A stretch of DNA of 64,000 nt from Buttiauxella gaviniae (GCF_040786275.1 NZ_JBFMVT010000002.1:992001-1056000); one strand, 5' to 3'; counted from the stretch's first letter, positions 1 through 7,963 are shown. The notes: generated by a model from the sequence alone, not told the origin. Made by a program: numbers and translations.

Positions 1-616
1 GATTTCATTGATGAAACAGATGCCAGGCATGGTAATCATCAACCGAATTCTACCGGGTTATGAGCAACGCTGTGTCGCTCTGGATGACCGCTACGGCGCA
101 TGGCTCGCCACGCGCCATCTCATTCAGCAGGGCCATACTAAAATTGGCTACCTGTGTTCCAACCACCAAATTTCAGACGCCGATGACCGGCTGCAAGGGT
201 ATTTCGACGCATTAACCGAACATGGCATACCGGTGAATGATCGTTTAGTGACTTACGGCGAGCCGGATGAAAGCGGCGGCGAGCAAGCTATGACCGAACT
301 GTTAGGGCGTGGAAAACATTTCAGCGCCGTCGCCTGCTATAACGATTCAATGGCGGCAGGTGCAATGGGTGTACTCAATGATAACGGTATCGATGTGCCA
401 AAAGAGATTTCGCTGATTGGCTTCGATGATGTGTTGATCTCGCGCTACGTTCGCCCACGCCTGACAACAGTGCGTTACCCGATCATCACTATGGCCGAAC
501 AAGCTGCGGAACTGGCATTAGCCCTGGCAGAAAATCGTGAGCTACCGGAAATTACGCATATGTTTAATCCAACGCTTGTACGCCGCCATTCGGTAATATC
601 ACATTCTGAAGAGTGA
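1..616 (+). CDS. galR: GalR, galactose operon repressor (3' part)
   Basis: C-terminal about 204 residues of the LacI-family repressor GalR; the start and the helix-turn-helix lie before the window. The reading frame is open from base 2 to the TGA at 614-616. The visible part is the periplasmic-binding-protein-like effector domain. It is nearly identical in recalled sequence to E. coli GalR, with hallmark stretches ALDDRYGAWLATRHLIQQGH, AVACYNDSMAAGAMGVLNDN and GFDDVLISRYVRPRLTTVRY. GalR represses gal and mgl genes and is released by galactose. Its identity is supported by lysA-lysR-ygeA downstream, the E. coli gene order, although several kilobases of other genes are inserted between galR and lysA here. 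Confidence 0.95.
   Translation, partial: ISLMKQMPGMVIINRILPGYEQRCVALDDRYGAWLATRHLIQQGHTKIGYLCSNHQISDADDRLQGYFDALTEHGIPVNDRLVTYGEPDESGGEQAMTELLGRGKHFSAVACYNDSMAAGAMGVLNDNGIDVPKEISLIGFDDVLISRYVRPRLTTVRYPIITMAEQAAELALALAENRELPEITHMFNPTLVRRHSVISHSEE
593..613 (+). repeat. galR 3'-end direct repeat, left copy
   Basis: This 21-base segment at the end of galR recurs at 3703-3723 with 18 of 21 matches (shared core TCACATTCTGA). The two copies bracket the Hcp/effector island, so this may be a target-site or attachment duplication. Confidence 0.45.
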
Positions 617-625
617 AAATTAAAA

Positions 626-651
626 CCAGTCAGGATTATATTCCTGACTGG
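626..651 (+). terminator. Hairpin after galR, possible terminator
   Basis: Perfect 9-bp inverted repeat CCAGTCAGG / CCTGACTGG around an 8-base loop, 10 bases after the galR stop. The A-run lies on its left side and there is no good T-run on the right, so it would terminate plus-strand transcription only weakly. Confidence 0.5.
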
Positions 652-717
652 AAAGACTCCTACATCCCCCTGCGCCACCCACAACTCTTTTATTACAGCG
701 ACACTCTCCCCATATCT

Positions 718-919
718 AATAAGATAATATTTTTATTCATGTGAAAAGTGTCAAACATAAAAACAATTCGTCGAAATAATAACAAATTAAAATATTCATT
801 CCGGATAAGATAAAACATAGTCATTGCATTTTCATTTAATTAAGAACACTATTTTTCTCTTGAGATTTCTTCAATTCATTGAATCCATAAATTTGGCAAA
901 TGAGAATAAGGGAATAAAT
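718..919 (+). repeat. Leader repeat, copy 1 of 2 (ahead of effector remnant)
   Basis: About 200 bp, AT-rich, clearly homologous to 1618-1820 along its length (for example GTCAAACATAAAAACAATTC, AACAAATTAAAATATT, TTGCATTTTCATTTAAT). In copy 2 it leads directly into hcp; here it leads into a truncated effector gene. It probably carries the promoter of the cassette. The 617-919 gap holds nothing else that I can identify. Confidence 0.8.
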
Positions 920-1129
920 ATGCTTGTTCCAGATAAAAGAAGATGGAGGCCAAACGACTACATTAGGGGGCGTGAGGAATTCAATGTTTACCCAAGTATA
1001 AATCCCGCATTACAAGACATGGCGATGATAGAGGGAGAATTTATAACTGAAAATCATTTCATCATGTTATTGACGCCGGAAGAAGCACGCAACATAACAG
1101 ATGAACTATTATCGAATACTTCGGACTAA
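920..1129 (+). pseudogene. Truncated N-terminus of Hcp-associated effector
   Basis: 69-residue remnant whose first ~64 residues match the N-terminus of the full-length effector at 2338-3210 (shared GREEFNVYPS, LQDMAM, NHFIMLLT, EEARNITDELL). It ends abruptly after the shared NITDELL. The start at 920 is chosen by homology to the full-length copy and by the ribosome site AAGGGA; a longer frame from 824 is unlikely. It follows the leader repeat that precedes hcp in the second unit, so hcp and the rest of the effector have been lost by recombination here. Whether the short protein is still made is unknown. Confidence 0.7.
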
Positions 1130-1131
1130 AT

Positions 1132-1626
1132 ATGAAAATTAACTCTCAATGGCTGGCATTCAAAGGTGCAAATCTATTTTCCATTATACTCAGCGCCGGT
1201 ATTATTTACTTTACAATTTATGGTTATCCGCTAAATTATTTACGGTCATTATTAATGCACGAAGACATTATAAAATATGGAGGCGGAGCAGGTCTGGTTG
1301 TAAGCAGCATCCCTCTATTTATTTATATTTTCTTCCTCTCCTTGCTCTCTCTGCTAAAAAAAGGAAGCGCCCCGCTAAATACAAAGAGTATCATTCATAC
1401 TATATGGATAGCCTTTAGTGTTTTTACTTTCGCCATCGGTTTTATTTCTCTTTATATTATTCCAATTTTTCTTACAGCTTCATCTTACATACCGTGCCGT
1501 GAAGAACACCTGATAAGGTATTATGTTACCGATCCTCGACTATGTGAAACCTTGCCCATCAAACTCGATAAACGGAAATGGATTGGCTTATCTAAGTTTT
1601 CATCATCGCCGCACCCAATGAGATAA
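1132..1626 (+). CDS. Polytopic membrane protein, orphan immunity candidate
   Basis: 164 residues with about three hydrophobic segments (roughly 12-32, 55-75 and 92-118) and a basic, Cys-containing tail (PCREEHLIRYYV...). It is a paralogue of 3212-3706: the first two thirds have diverged while the last ~48 residues are almost identical, also at DNA level. It starts 2 bases after the stop of the effector remnant, implying translational coupling. Position behind an effector fragment and the membrane topology suggest an immunity protein for a membrane-targeting toxin, now without its own intact toxin. No experimentally known homologue is recognised; the role is inferred. Confidence 0.6.
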   Translation: MKINSQWLAFKGANLFSIILSAGIIYFTIYGYPLNYLRSLLMHEDIIKYGGGAGLVVSSIPLFIYIFFLSLLSLLKKGSAPLNTKSIIHTIWIAFSVFTFAIGFISLYIIPIFLTASSYIPCREEHLIRYYVTDPRLCETLPIKLDKRKWIGLSKFSSSPHPMR

Positions 1627-1820
1627 TGTATTTTTAATCCATGTAAAAAATGTCAAACATAAAAACAATTCACCGCGACAATAACAAATTAAAATATTGA
1701 TTCCGGATAAAATAAAACATAGGCATTGCATTTTCATTTAATCAAGAACACTATTTCTCTCTTGAGGATTTATTAATTCGAAGAATCTATAACCCTGGCA
1801 AATATAAACAAGGGAATAAT
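1618..1820 (+). repeat. Leader repeat, copy 2 of 2 (ahead of hcp)
   Basis: About 200-bp homologue of 718-919 starting at the 3' end of the first immunity-like gene and running to the hcp start; likely promoter/leader of the hcp unit. Confidence 0.8.
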
Positions 1821-2300
1821 ATGGCAAACTTAGCTTACCTAACCATTACCGGACAGTTACAAGGAAAAATTTCGGCTGGTTGTTCATCCCTGAGTTCTAT
1901 TGGTAACAAAGCACAACTGGCCCATATTGATCAGATCATGGTGTATTCCGTTCTTCATGCTATGTCACGCGCACAAAATGTTAATCATCAAGGAATGGTT
2001 ATCATCAAACCTATTGATAAATCGTCTCCGTTATTAGCCAAAGCGATAAACGACAATGAAATACTGGTCTGTGATTTGGATTTATATCGAACCAATAAAG
2101 TGGGGATGAACGATCTTTATTACAAGATAAAGTTAACCGGGGCCAGGATTACAAATTGTGAATTTATTTTACCTCATAGCCTTTTAGATAATGGAGCAGA
2201 ACCTCAGGAAAAAATCACGTTCAGTTATGAAACCATCACCTGGGAACATTGTGATGCTGGCACCAGCGCCTATAGCCTGTGGAATGAACGAGTATTTTGA
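1821..2300 (+). CDS. hcp: Hcp family type VI secretion tube/effector carrier
   Basis: 159 residues, full length for an Hcp1-family protein. Recognisable Hcp features are the start MANLAYLTITGQ, the SAGCSS...IGNK segment, HIDQIMV, MSRAQNV, PIDKSSPLL, and the C-terminal TFSYETITWEHC and SLWNERVF. Hcp forms hexameric rings stacked into the inner tube of the type VI secretion system and can carry small effectors in its lumen. The start has a good ribosome site (AAGGGA). No other type VI structural genes occur in the window, so this is an orphan hcp unit depending on a system elsewhere. The effector and immunity candidates follow immediately in the same direction. Confidence 0.93.
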   Translation: MANLAYLTITGQLQGKISAGCSSLSSIGNKAQLAHIDQIMVYSVLHAMSRAQNVNHQGMVIIKPIDKSSPLLAKAINDNEILVCDLDLYRTNKVGMNDLYYKIKLTGARITNCEFILPHSLLDNGAEPQEKITFSYETITWEHCDAGTSAYSLWNERVF

Positions 2301-2337
2301 CCAACTCATTCAGCATCGATAAACCAAGGAAATAAAT

Positions 2338-3210
2338 ATGCCTGTTCGAGATAAGAGAAAATGGAAGCCAAACGACTACCTAAGGGGACGTGAGGAATTC
2401 AACGTTTACCCAAGTATGAATCCGGTATTACAAGACATGGCGATGATGGAGGGGAAATTTATAACTGGAAATCATTTCATCATGTTATTGACTCTGGAAG
2501 AAGCACGGAACATAACAGATGAACTATTGGGAAAAGTGGATGACTTTTTCTCCTATAAACTTGGCCCGGGGAATATAAAAGATGGCCTGGATGGTTTCCG
2601 TACACTGAGTAAGTTGACAACATATCATGATGAAACCGGAAAGCTCCTTGTTAATTTTAATACGCTTAAAATTAAAGCCGTTAAATATATTCACAGAGGG
2701 AAAGTCTATATAAAAATAACAGGGTATCCAGGAGTCCGACGTATCCTTAACGGTACTCGTTACGGTGCCAGTAATCCACAAATCCTCGAAATGGCAATTG
2801 GTATCAGAGGATTAGCCCATTCAATTATGAAAGGTACAAAATTCTGTATCTGCTGCTCACTGGCCTGGCGTACTATCGAATTGATCTTTAAATCTGATTA
2901 CGATCTGGTTGATTTCCTGGTCGATGTAACGATGGATGTAGCAAAAATTATAGTTTCTAGTGTAGTGATTGGTATTTCTGGGGGAGTATTAACTTTACTA
3001 AGCTCACCTATAGTTATCACTACTGTAATTATTTTATTTATTGGTTTCTATTTGAATAAAAAATTAAACTTGGTAGACAATGAAAATAACTTATCTTTCG
3101 ACCTAAAGAAACAGTTGCGCAACGCATTAGCAGAAATTCAAAGACGGCAGGAATGGAACCAACAGCACTTGCCTTTATCTTTATACTTACTAACTAATAA
3201 AATTGATTAA
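2338..3210 (+). CDS. Hcp-linked effector candidate, YafU-like membrane domain
   Basis: 290 residues, 37 bases after hcp, with ribosome site AAGGAA. Residues 1-65 form a module shared with the remnant at 920-1129. The C-terminal part (about 185-290: DLVDFLVDVTMDVAKII, then two adjoining hydrophobic stretches at about 201-218 and 220-240, then a charged tail) resembles E. coli YafU, an uncharacterised membrane protein. A hydrophobic hairpin preceded by a soluble region recalls pore-forming toxins such as colicins. Linkage to hcp and to a membrane immunity-like gene supports a secreted effector acting on the target inner membrane. Toxicity and pore formation are inference; no catalytic motif is visible. 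Confidence 0.65.
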   Translation: MPVRDKRKWKPNDYLRGREEFNVYPSMNPVLQDMAMMEGKFITGNHFIMLLTLEEARNITDELLGKVDDFFSYKLGPGNIKDGLDGFRTLSKLTTYHDETGKLLVNFNTLKIKAVKYIHRGKVYIKITGYPGVRRILNGTRYGASNPQILEMAIGIRGLAHSIMKGTKFCICCSLAWRTIELIFKSDYDLVDFLVDVTMDVAKIIVSSVVIGISGGVLTLLSSPIVITTVIILFIGFYLNKKLNLVDNENNLSFDLKKQLRNALAEIQRRQEWNQQHLPLSLYLLTNKID

Positions 3211-3211
3211 A

Positions 3212-3706
3212 ATGGAAAGAAAAATATTCTCACAGCTTGTGACATTCAAAATTGCAAGTGTGCTAACAATTGCAATGTCTCTTCTTTTTATTTATATAAT
3301 ATTTTTTGACTACCCATTAAATGACCTACGATCTTTGATCGCTAAAGGTTCTGTGATTACTTATAACAGAGGTTCCGGTGTGATTGTCGGAGCATTGCCG
3401 ACATGTATTTATCTTTTCTTTTTTTCGTTATTTTCATTATTAAAAAAAGGATGTAAACCGGTAAAGACGAACAACATTATTAGTAGCATTAGTGGCGTGA
3501 TTATTATTCTTACCTTTTCTCTTGGTCTTATTTCTCTTTTCGTTATTCCCGTTTGGCTTACAGCTTCATCTTACACACCGTGCCGTGAAGAACACCTGAT
3601 AAGGTATTATGTTACCGATCCTCAACTATGTGAAACCTTGCCCATCAAACTCGATAAACGGAAATGGATTGGCTTATCTAAGTTTTCATCATCGTCAAAA
3701 CAGTAA
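3212..3706 (+). CDS. Polytopic membrane protein, cognate immunity candidate
   Basis: 164 residues from the ATG at 3212 (an upstream TTG at 3203 is less likely), one base after the effector stop, so probably coupled to it. It has three strongly hydrophobic segments followed by a basic tail nearly identical to that of the paralogue at 1132-1626 (HLIRYYVTDP, ETLPIKLDKRKWIGLSKFSS). Pairing with a membrane-active effector candidate suggests an inner-membrane immunity protein, comparable in layout to pore-forming colicin immunity proteins. The function is not proven by sequence. Confidence 0.65.
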   Translation: MERKIFSQLVTFKIASVLTIAMSLLFIYIIFFDYPLNDLRSLIAKGSVITYNRGSGVIVGALPTCIYLFFFSLFSLLKKGCKPVKTNNIISSISGVIIILTFSLGLISLFVIPVWLTASSYTPCREEHLIRYYVTDPQLCETLPIKLDKRKWIGLSKFSSSSKQ

Positions 3707-3723
3707 CGTCACATTCTGATGAG
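3703..3723 (+). repeat. galR 3'-end direct repeat, right copy
   Basis: Imperfect copy (18/21) of 593-613, sharing TCACATTCTGA. It overlaps the last codons of the distal immunity-like gene and marks the right edge of the type VI island. Confidence 0.45.
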
Positions 3724-3730
3724 CAATGTT

Positions 3731-4180
3731 TTAAAGAGCAAAGCGATAAAGGTGAACAGGCTTATTCGGGTAATCCAGCCCGTCGCCGATATACTGCCAT
3801 CCAAAACGTTCGTAGTAATCCTTGCAGGCTGAATAGAGATAAAGTTGTGGGTAACCCAATGTACGAGCGTGTTCTATTACATGTTCCTGCAATTTTGCAC
3901 CTAACCCGCGGCCGCGCTGTTTCTCGTCGATATACAACGCGGCCAGCCACGGATGAAGATCCTGGCGGCTGATTAAGTCGCAGCGCCATAATCCTACCGT
4001 GCCGAGTAGTTTTTCACCTTCAACGGCAATAAACGTCAGCGGCATTTCCCCTTCTCGCTGGCTGGTTGCCACTACAGAGGCGAAAAAGTCGCGGCTCTCA
4101 GATGTGCCAAACGCCTGCCATAACCAGTCGGTGACTTGTTCCGCATGATGTGGCACGGCATACAGCGGCAGAATGTTCAC
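3731..4180 (-). CDS. GNAT family N-acetyltransferase
   Basis: 149 residues. It contains the acetyl-CoA binding motif A of the GNAT fold, DEKQRGRGLGAKLQEHVIEHA, around residues 87-107 (Q/R-x-x-G-x-G/A pattern), preceded by LHPWLAALYI, and a typical YYERFGW segment near the C-terminus. GNAT enzymes transfer acetyl from acetyl-CoA to amines; the substrate cannot be told from sequence. Its start overlaps the stop of the GntR regulator gene by four bases (ATGA type), so the two are co-transcribed and translationally coupled. Confidence 0.85.
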   Translation of the reverse strand: MNILPLYAVPHHAEQVTDWLWQAFGTSESRDFFASVVATSQREGEMPLTFIAVEGEKLLGTVGLWRCDLISRQDLHPWLAALYIDEKQRGRGLGAKLQEHVIEHARTLGYPQLYLYSACKDYYERFGWQYIGDGLDYPNKPVHLYRFAL

Positions 4181-4950
4181 ACCAGCTTCCCCTGGAAGAT
4201 GGGTACCGACTCGAAAAGGTAGCCGTCAAAATCAGGCGCGTCAGAATCAGATTGTTCAAGCAGGCTGTTTTTTACGTTTTCCAGATGCTGCCACATTGCC
4301 TGCCATGACCCCATAACATCGCGACGGCGTAGCGCTGCCAGAATGGTTTGCAGATCTCCCAGCCATTTCAAGCGATAGCTGCGCGTATCAATGTGCGCCC
4401 GCAGTTGCTGCCACATTGGGCTGCTATCCATATGACGCCAGATGCTTTCCACCGTCGCCAGCAGCATTTGGTTTTGCGAAGCGCCCGCCAGAACCAGATG
4501 AAACATTTTGCAGTTATCCTGACTCAGGTCGTTTATCGCAATCGCGCGTTGCTCTTGTTCGAGAATGCGTTTTAGATTGTCGATATCCGCTTTGGTCGCC
4601 ATTTTGGCCGCAAACGCCGCGATGTTACTTTCCAGCAACTGCCGCGCCTGGAGCATCTCAAAGGGGCCGATATCGCTGCTAAAGAAGGCTTCTTCTTCCG
4701 CTTCATTTTCTGCCGGAACGCGAGTGACATACACGCCCGAGCCCTGGCGAATATCCACAGTACCTTGCAGCTCAAGCATCAGCAGCGCTTCACGAACAAT
4801 GGTGCGGCTGACACCATAAGTCTCCGCAATATTACGTTCAGGCGGTAAACGCGAGCCGACCGGATAGAGTCCCTGCATAATTTGTGCGCGCAGATCCTCA
4901 CCAATCTCCTGGTACTGTTTTTTTTCTGGCGGAAGTACGACTTTGTCCAC
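4177..4950 (-). CDS. GntR/FadR-family regulator, UxuR/ExuR-like
   Basis: 257 residues, GTG start at 4950. An N-terminal winged helix (LRAQIMQGLYPVGSRLPPER, YGVSRTIVREALLMLELQG) is followed by a FadR C-terminal all-helical ligand domain (GPFEMLQARQLLESNIAAFAA, AMWQHLENVK, and the ending DGYLFESVP). Layout and motifs closely match E. coli UxuR and ExuR, which sense hexuronate metabolites. A strong terminator at 4972-4998 separates it from the GH1 gene. Three UxuR-type palindromes occur upstream of the PTS gene (7869-7977), suggesting that it controls the beta-glucoside operon rather than, or as well as, hexuronate genes. The exact inducer is unknown. Confidence 0.85.
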   Translation of the reverse strand: MDKVVLPPEKKQYQEIGEDLRAQIMQGLYPVGSRLPPERNIAETYGVSRTIVREALLMLELQGTVDIRQGSGVYVTRVPAENEAEEEAFFSSDIGPFEMLQARQLLESNIAAFAAKMATKADIDNLKRILEQEQRAIAINDLSQDNCKMFHLVLAGASQNQMLLATVESIWRHMDSSPMWQQLRAHIDTRSYRLKWLGDLQTILAALRRRDVMGSWQAMWQHLENVKNSLLEQSDSDAPDFDGYLFESVPIFQGKLV

Positions 4951-4971
4951 AGCATTACCTACGTTTTTGCT

Positions 4972-4998
4972 AAAAAAGCGGCAGTCTGTTCTACCGCT
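4972..4998 (-). terminator. Rho-independent terminator after GH1 gene
   Basis: On the minus strand an 8-bp stem AGCGGTAG / CTGCCGCT (one G-T pair) with a 6-base loop is followed by six T residues. It ends the PTS-GH1 operon just before the GntR gene. Confidence 0.85.
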
Positions 4999-5039
4999 AA
5001 TTAATGCGCGTTAGCTTATCAAACTATTCATCTGAAATA

Positions 5040-6467
5040 TTATTTCCATTCATCATCAACGGTAAGCTGCAGGATGCGAGATTCACTCAGCGCCCGATAC
5101 CAGTGTGCAGATTTTTTAGCCCGCCTTTCACGATTGTTTTGCAGGTTAATTTCAATCAATCCGTAGCGGTTTTTAAACGCATTCATGGGTGACACGTTGT
5201 CAGTAAACGCCCAAAGCATATAACCCTGGCAGTTAGCACCCTCTTCGCGAGCGAGCAGAGCCTGGTGCAGATGTTCGCTAATAAATGTAATGCGGTAATC
5301 GTCTTCAATCACCCCATCGGCATTACGGAATTGCGCTTCATTTTCCGTTCCCATTCCGCTTTCTGCGACAAACCACGGAATATTGCGGTACTCGGTTTTT
5401 ATCCGCATCGCCATATCGTAAATAATGCGCGGGTAAATTTCCCAGCCGCGCGACTTATTCATACGCCGCCCAGGGAGTTCGAACGGCTCATAGTAATAAG
5501 CCGGATGGAACGGCGTTTGTGGGTTCCACGCCCGCGACGGCGCTTTCACACGGTGCGGGTAATACAAATTAATACCCAGTTCATCGACGGTGTTTTCACG
5601 AATAATCGCCAACTCTTGCTCCGTGTATTCCCACTGCACCTGATGCTTTTCCAGCAGCGCTATCAACTGCGGCGGGTACTCACCGAGAACTAATGGATCA
5701 AGGAAGACGCGATTGTAGAACAGGTCATAGATCTGGGCGGCCTGCTGGTCGTGAACAGCGCTTGAACGCGCATAGGTCACTTCCGGGTTTAAAATACAAC
5801 CGACGGTTCCGCTGTACCCCTTCTCACGGAAAAGTTTGACGACTTTCGCCGTGGCAAGATTTTTGTGGTGATTCCACTGCATCCACTTATGCGTGTTTTG
5901 CTCATAAGGCCAGCGCAACGCATCAAGATAAACTCGCGTTTGCACAACAATCGGCTCGTTAAAGGTAAACCAGCGATTCACCTTGTGGGCGTAGCGGGCA
6001 AAGACTTTTTCCGCATACAGCACATAGAGTTCAACCACCTTTTTAGATGCCCAACCGCCATACGTTTCAAATAGCGTGGCGGGCAATTCGTAGTGCTCAA
6101 GACAGATCATCGGCTCAATACCGGTCAGGCGCATTTCGTCGATTAAATTATCGTAATACTGGGCATACTCTTCATCGATGACGCCGTTTTCATAATCGGT
6201 GAAAAACCGCGACCAGTTGATTGAAGTGCGATAATGCGTCAGCCCCGCTTGTTTCATCAAGGCCACATCTTCCCGGTAGCGATTAATAAAATCGGTGGCG
6301 ACAGCCGGGCCGTAGCCTTCATGCCAGACGTGACGATCGTTTTTGTACCAGGCGTCCAGCCAGGAGTCCTGGCCCTCTTTTTTACCGCTCCAGCCTTCGG
6401 TTTGCCATGCCGATGCCGCCGCACCCAGAATGAAATCTTTAGGGATAGTGACTTTTACGTTGCTCAT
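5040..6467 (-). CDS. Glycoside hydrolase family 1, probable 6-phospho-beta-glucosidase
   Basis: 475 residues from the ATG at 6467 (ribosome site GAGGAAGG; longer upstream extensions have no support). Family GH1 marks: N-terminal FILGAAASAWQTEG, acid/base WFTFNEP, and nucleophile VAESGMG. The C-terminal RRAKKSAHWY resembles the phosphate-binding loop of 6-phospho-beta-glycosidases, consistent with a cytoplasmic enzyme that hydrolyses phosphorylated beta-glucosides delivered by the PTS. It starts 7 bases after the IIC gene stop, so it is in the same operon. Substrate (cellobiose, aryl-glucoside or other) cannot be resolved. Confidence 0.88.
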   Translation of the reverse strand: MSNVKVTIPKDFILGAAASAWQTEGWSGKKEGQDSWLDAWYKNDRHVWHEGYGPAVATDFINRYREDVALMKQAGLTHYRTSINWSRFFTDYENGVIDEEYAQYYDNLIDEMRLTGIEPMICLEHYELPATLFETYGGWASKKVVELYVLYAEKVFARYAHKVNRWFTFNEPIVVQTRVYLDALRWPYEQNTHKWMQWNHHKNLATAKVVKLFREKGYSGTVGCILNPEVTYARSSAVHDQQAAQIYDLFYNRVFLDPLVLGEYPPQLIALLEKHQVQWEYTEQELAIIRENTVDELGINLYYPHRVKAPSRAWNPQTPFHPAYYYEPFELPGRRMNKSRGWEIYPRIIYDMAMRIKTEYRNIPWFVAESGMGTENEAQFRNADGVIEDDYRITFISEHLHQALLAREEGANCQGYMLWAFTDNVSPMNAFKNRYGLIEINLQNNRERRAKKSAHWYRALSESRILQLTVDDEWK

Positions 6468-6474
6468 GCCTTCC

Positions 6475-7812
6475 TCACGCGTTATTTGCAATATGTTGCT
6501 GTTCAGCCTGCAACTGCGCCTGTTCCGCACGGCGAGAGGCAATTTTCACAAACGGCAGATAAATCAGGATGGAGACGAGAATGCAGCACAGTTGCGTCAC
6601 CACCGCGCCCATAGAACCCGCAGTAGAAAGCCAGGCGTTGATCAATGGCGGCGTGGTCCACGGCACCATCACCACGGCTTTACCCGCAAACCCCATCACG
6701 GTTGCGAAGTAGCCAATCGTGCCGGTAACCAGCGGCGTGATGATGAAGGGAATCGCCAAAATCGGATTGAGCATAATCGGCATACCAAAAATCACCGGCT
6801 CGTTAATATTGAAGATCCCAGGGCCGAAGGAGAGCTTAGCGATCTCTTTCATCTCTTTGCGTTTGGTAGCAATCATGACCGCAATCAGCAAGCCAATGGT
6901 TAAACCTGACCCGCCGATACTCATATACACATCCCAGAAAGGCATGGTGATGATATTGGGGATCTCTTTGCCTTGCTCAAACGCACTCATGTTGACGGTA
7001 ATCGCCCCCAGCAGCAGCGGTTCACGGATAGGTTTAATCATCTGATTACCGTGAATACCAATCACCCAGAAAAGCTGAGCCACAAACATCAGCAGCAGGA
7101 TGCCCGGCAAGCTCTGCACCACTTTTTCCAACGGCTGCTGCACCACTTGATACACCGCGTCATACAGATACATGCCGGTGGTCTGATGGAAAATAAAACC
7201 AAAGGTCGCAATGGCGGAAACGGTAATGATCGAAGGAATCAATGCGGAAAAAGAAGCGGAGACGTTCGGCGGAACGGTGTCGGGCATTTTAATCTTCAAC
7301 CCTTCACGTTTTTCCAGCCAGCAATAAACTTCCACAGATAAGATAGCGATAAACATGCCGAGGAACAGGCTGCGGGTATCAGAGAACTGACGTGCCAGCA
7401 CATCCTTCACCACATGCATTTGCCCGTCGACCATCATTTCGATCGTCGTCGGCGTGACGCAAATAAAGCAGATCACCGCCAGCAATCCGGGGAACAGGCT
7501 CTTAATACCATTAATGCGCCCAAGTTCGATACCAATCAGAAATACCGCCCCGATGTTCAGAAAATTAAGCGTGGCGTAGTTAATGGCGGCGGTAATCGGC
7601 TTTAACTGGGCGAGGAAAGACAATGCAGAAAAACTGGCCAGACCGTTTTTAGGATCCAGCACCATATTTGAGATAAGTACGGAGAACGCCCCGACGATAA
7701 TCACCGGCATCAGGGTAATAAAGGAAGCTTTGATTGCCATAATATAGCGGTAGCTATTGAATTTAGTGGCAAAACTCCCCAGCGAGTCGATTAACTTTTC
7801 CTGCAAAGCCAT
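6475..7812 (-). CDS. PTS lactose/cellobiose-type EIIC permease
   Basis: 445 residues from the ATG at 7812 (MALQEKLIDSLG; ribosome site GAGG). It is a polytopic membrane protein of the Lac family of PTS EIIC proteins (CelB/ChbC type), with the typical GIHGNQMIKP, GPGIFNINEPVIFGMPIMLN and PWTTPPLINAW stretches near the sugar-binding site. EIIC carries the sugar across the membrane while EIIB phosphorylates it. No EIIA or EIIB gene lies beside it, so it must borrow them from elsewhere. It forms an operon with the GH1 gene, and the divergent LacI-type gene is the obvious local repressor. Confidence 0.9.
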   Translation of the reverse strand: MALQEKLIDSLGSFATKFNSYRYIMAIKASFITLMPVIIVGAFSVLISNMVLDPKNGLASFSALSFLAQLKPITAAINYATLNFLNIGAVFLIGIELGRINGIKSLFPGLLAVICFICVTPTTIEMMVDGQMHVVKDVLARQFSDTRSLFLGMFIAILSVEVYCWLEKREGLKIKMPDTVPPNVSASFSALIPSIITVSAIATFGFIFHQTTGMYLYDAVYQVVQQPLEKVVQSLPGILLLMFVAQLFWVIGIHGNQMIKPIREPLLLGAITVNMSAFEQGKEIPNIITMPFWDVYMSIGGSGLTIGLLIAVMIATKRKEMKEIAKLSFGPGIFNINEPVIFGMPIMLNPILAIPFIITPLVTGTIGYFATVMGFAGKAVVMVPWTTPPLINAWLSTAGSMGAVVTQLCCILVSILIYLPFVKIASRRAEQAQLQAEQQHIANNA

Positions 7813-7868
7813 AGGGTATACCTCAGTGTTGTCGTTTTTTATTATTAAAAGCGATGAAGATGTTCGAT

Positions 7869-7880
7869 TTGGCATACCAA
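7869..7880. promoter_or_regulatory. UxuR/ExuR-type operator, site 1
   Basis: TTGGCATACCAA, one base from the perfect palindrome TTGGTATACCAA that forms the core of known UxuR/ExuR operators. It lies 57 bases upstream of the EIIC start. Confidence 0.6.
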
Positions 7881-7932
7881 AAATAGAACTGCCCGCTTAA
7901 CATTTCCGTGACAAATATCCCACATCGGCATG

Positions 7933-7944
7933 TTGGCATTCCAA
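7933..7944. promoter_or_regulatory. UxuR/ExuR-type operator, site 2 (imperfect)
   Basis: TTGGCATTCCAA, two changes from TTGGTATACCAA, 64 bases from site 1 and 32 from site 3. Confidence 0.45.
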
Positions 7945-7963
7945 TACCAACCAATTTTGTAAT

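Noticed and set aside
824-919. Upstream in-frame extension of the effector remnant
   Set aside because: The homologous start at 920 has a ribosome site, and the extension lies in the leader repeat that is non-coding ahead of hcp.
1821-2300. Full type VI secretion cluster
   Set aside because: No tssB/C, ClpV, VgrG or membrane-complex genes occur in the window; only the orphan hcp unit.
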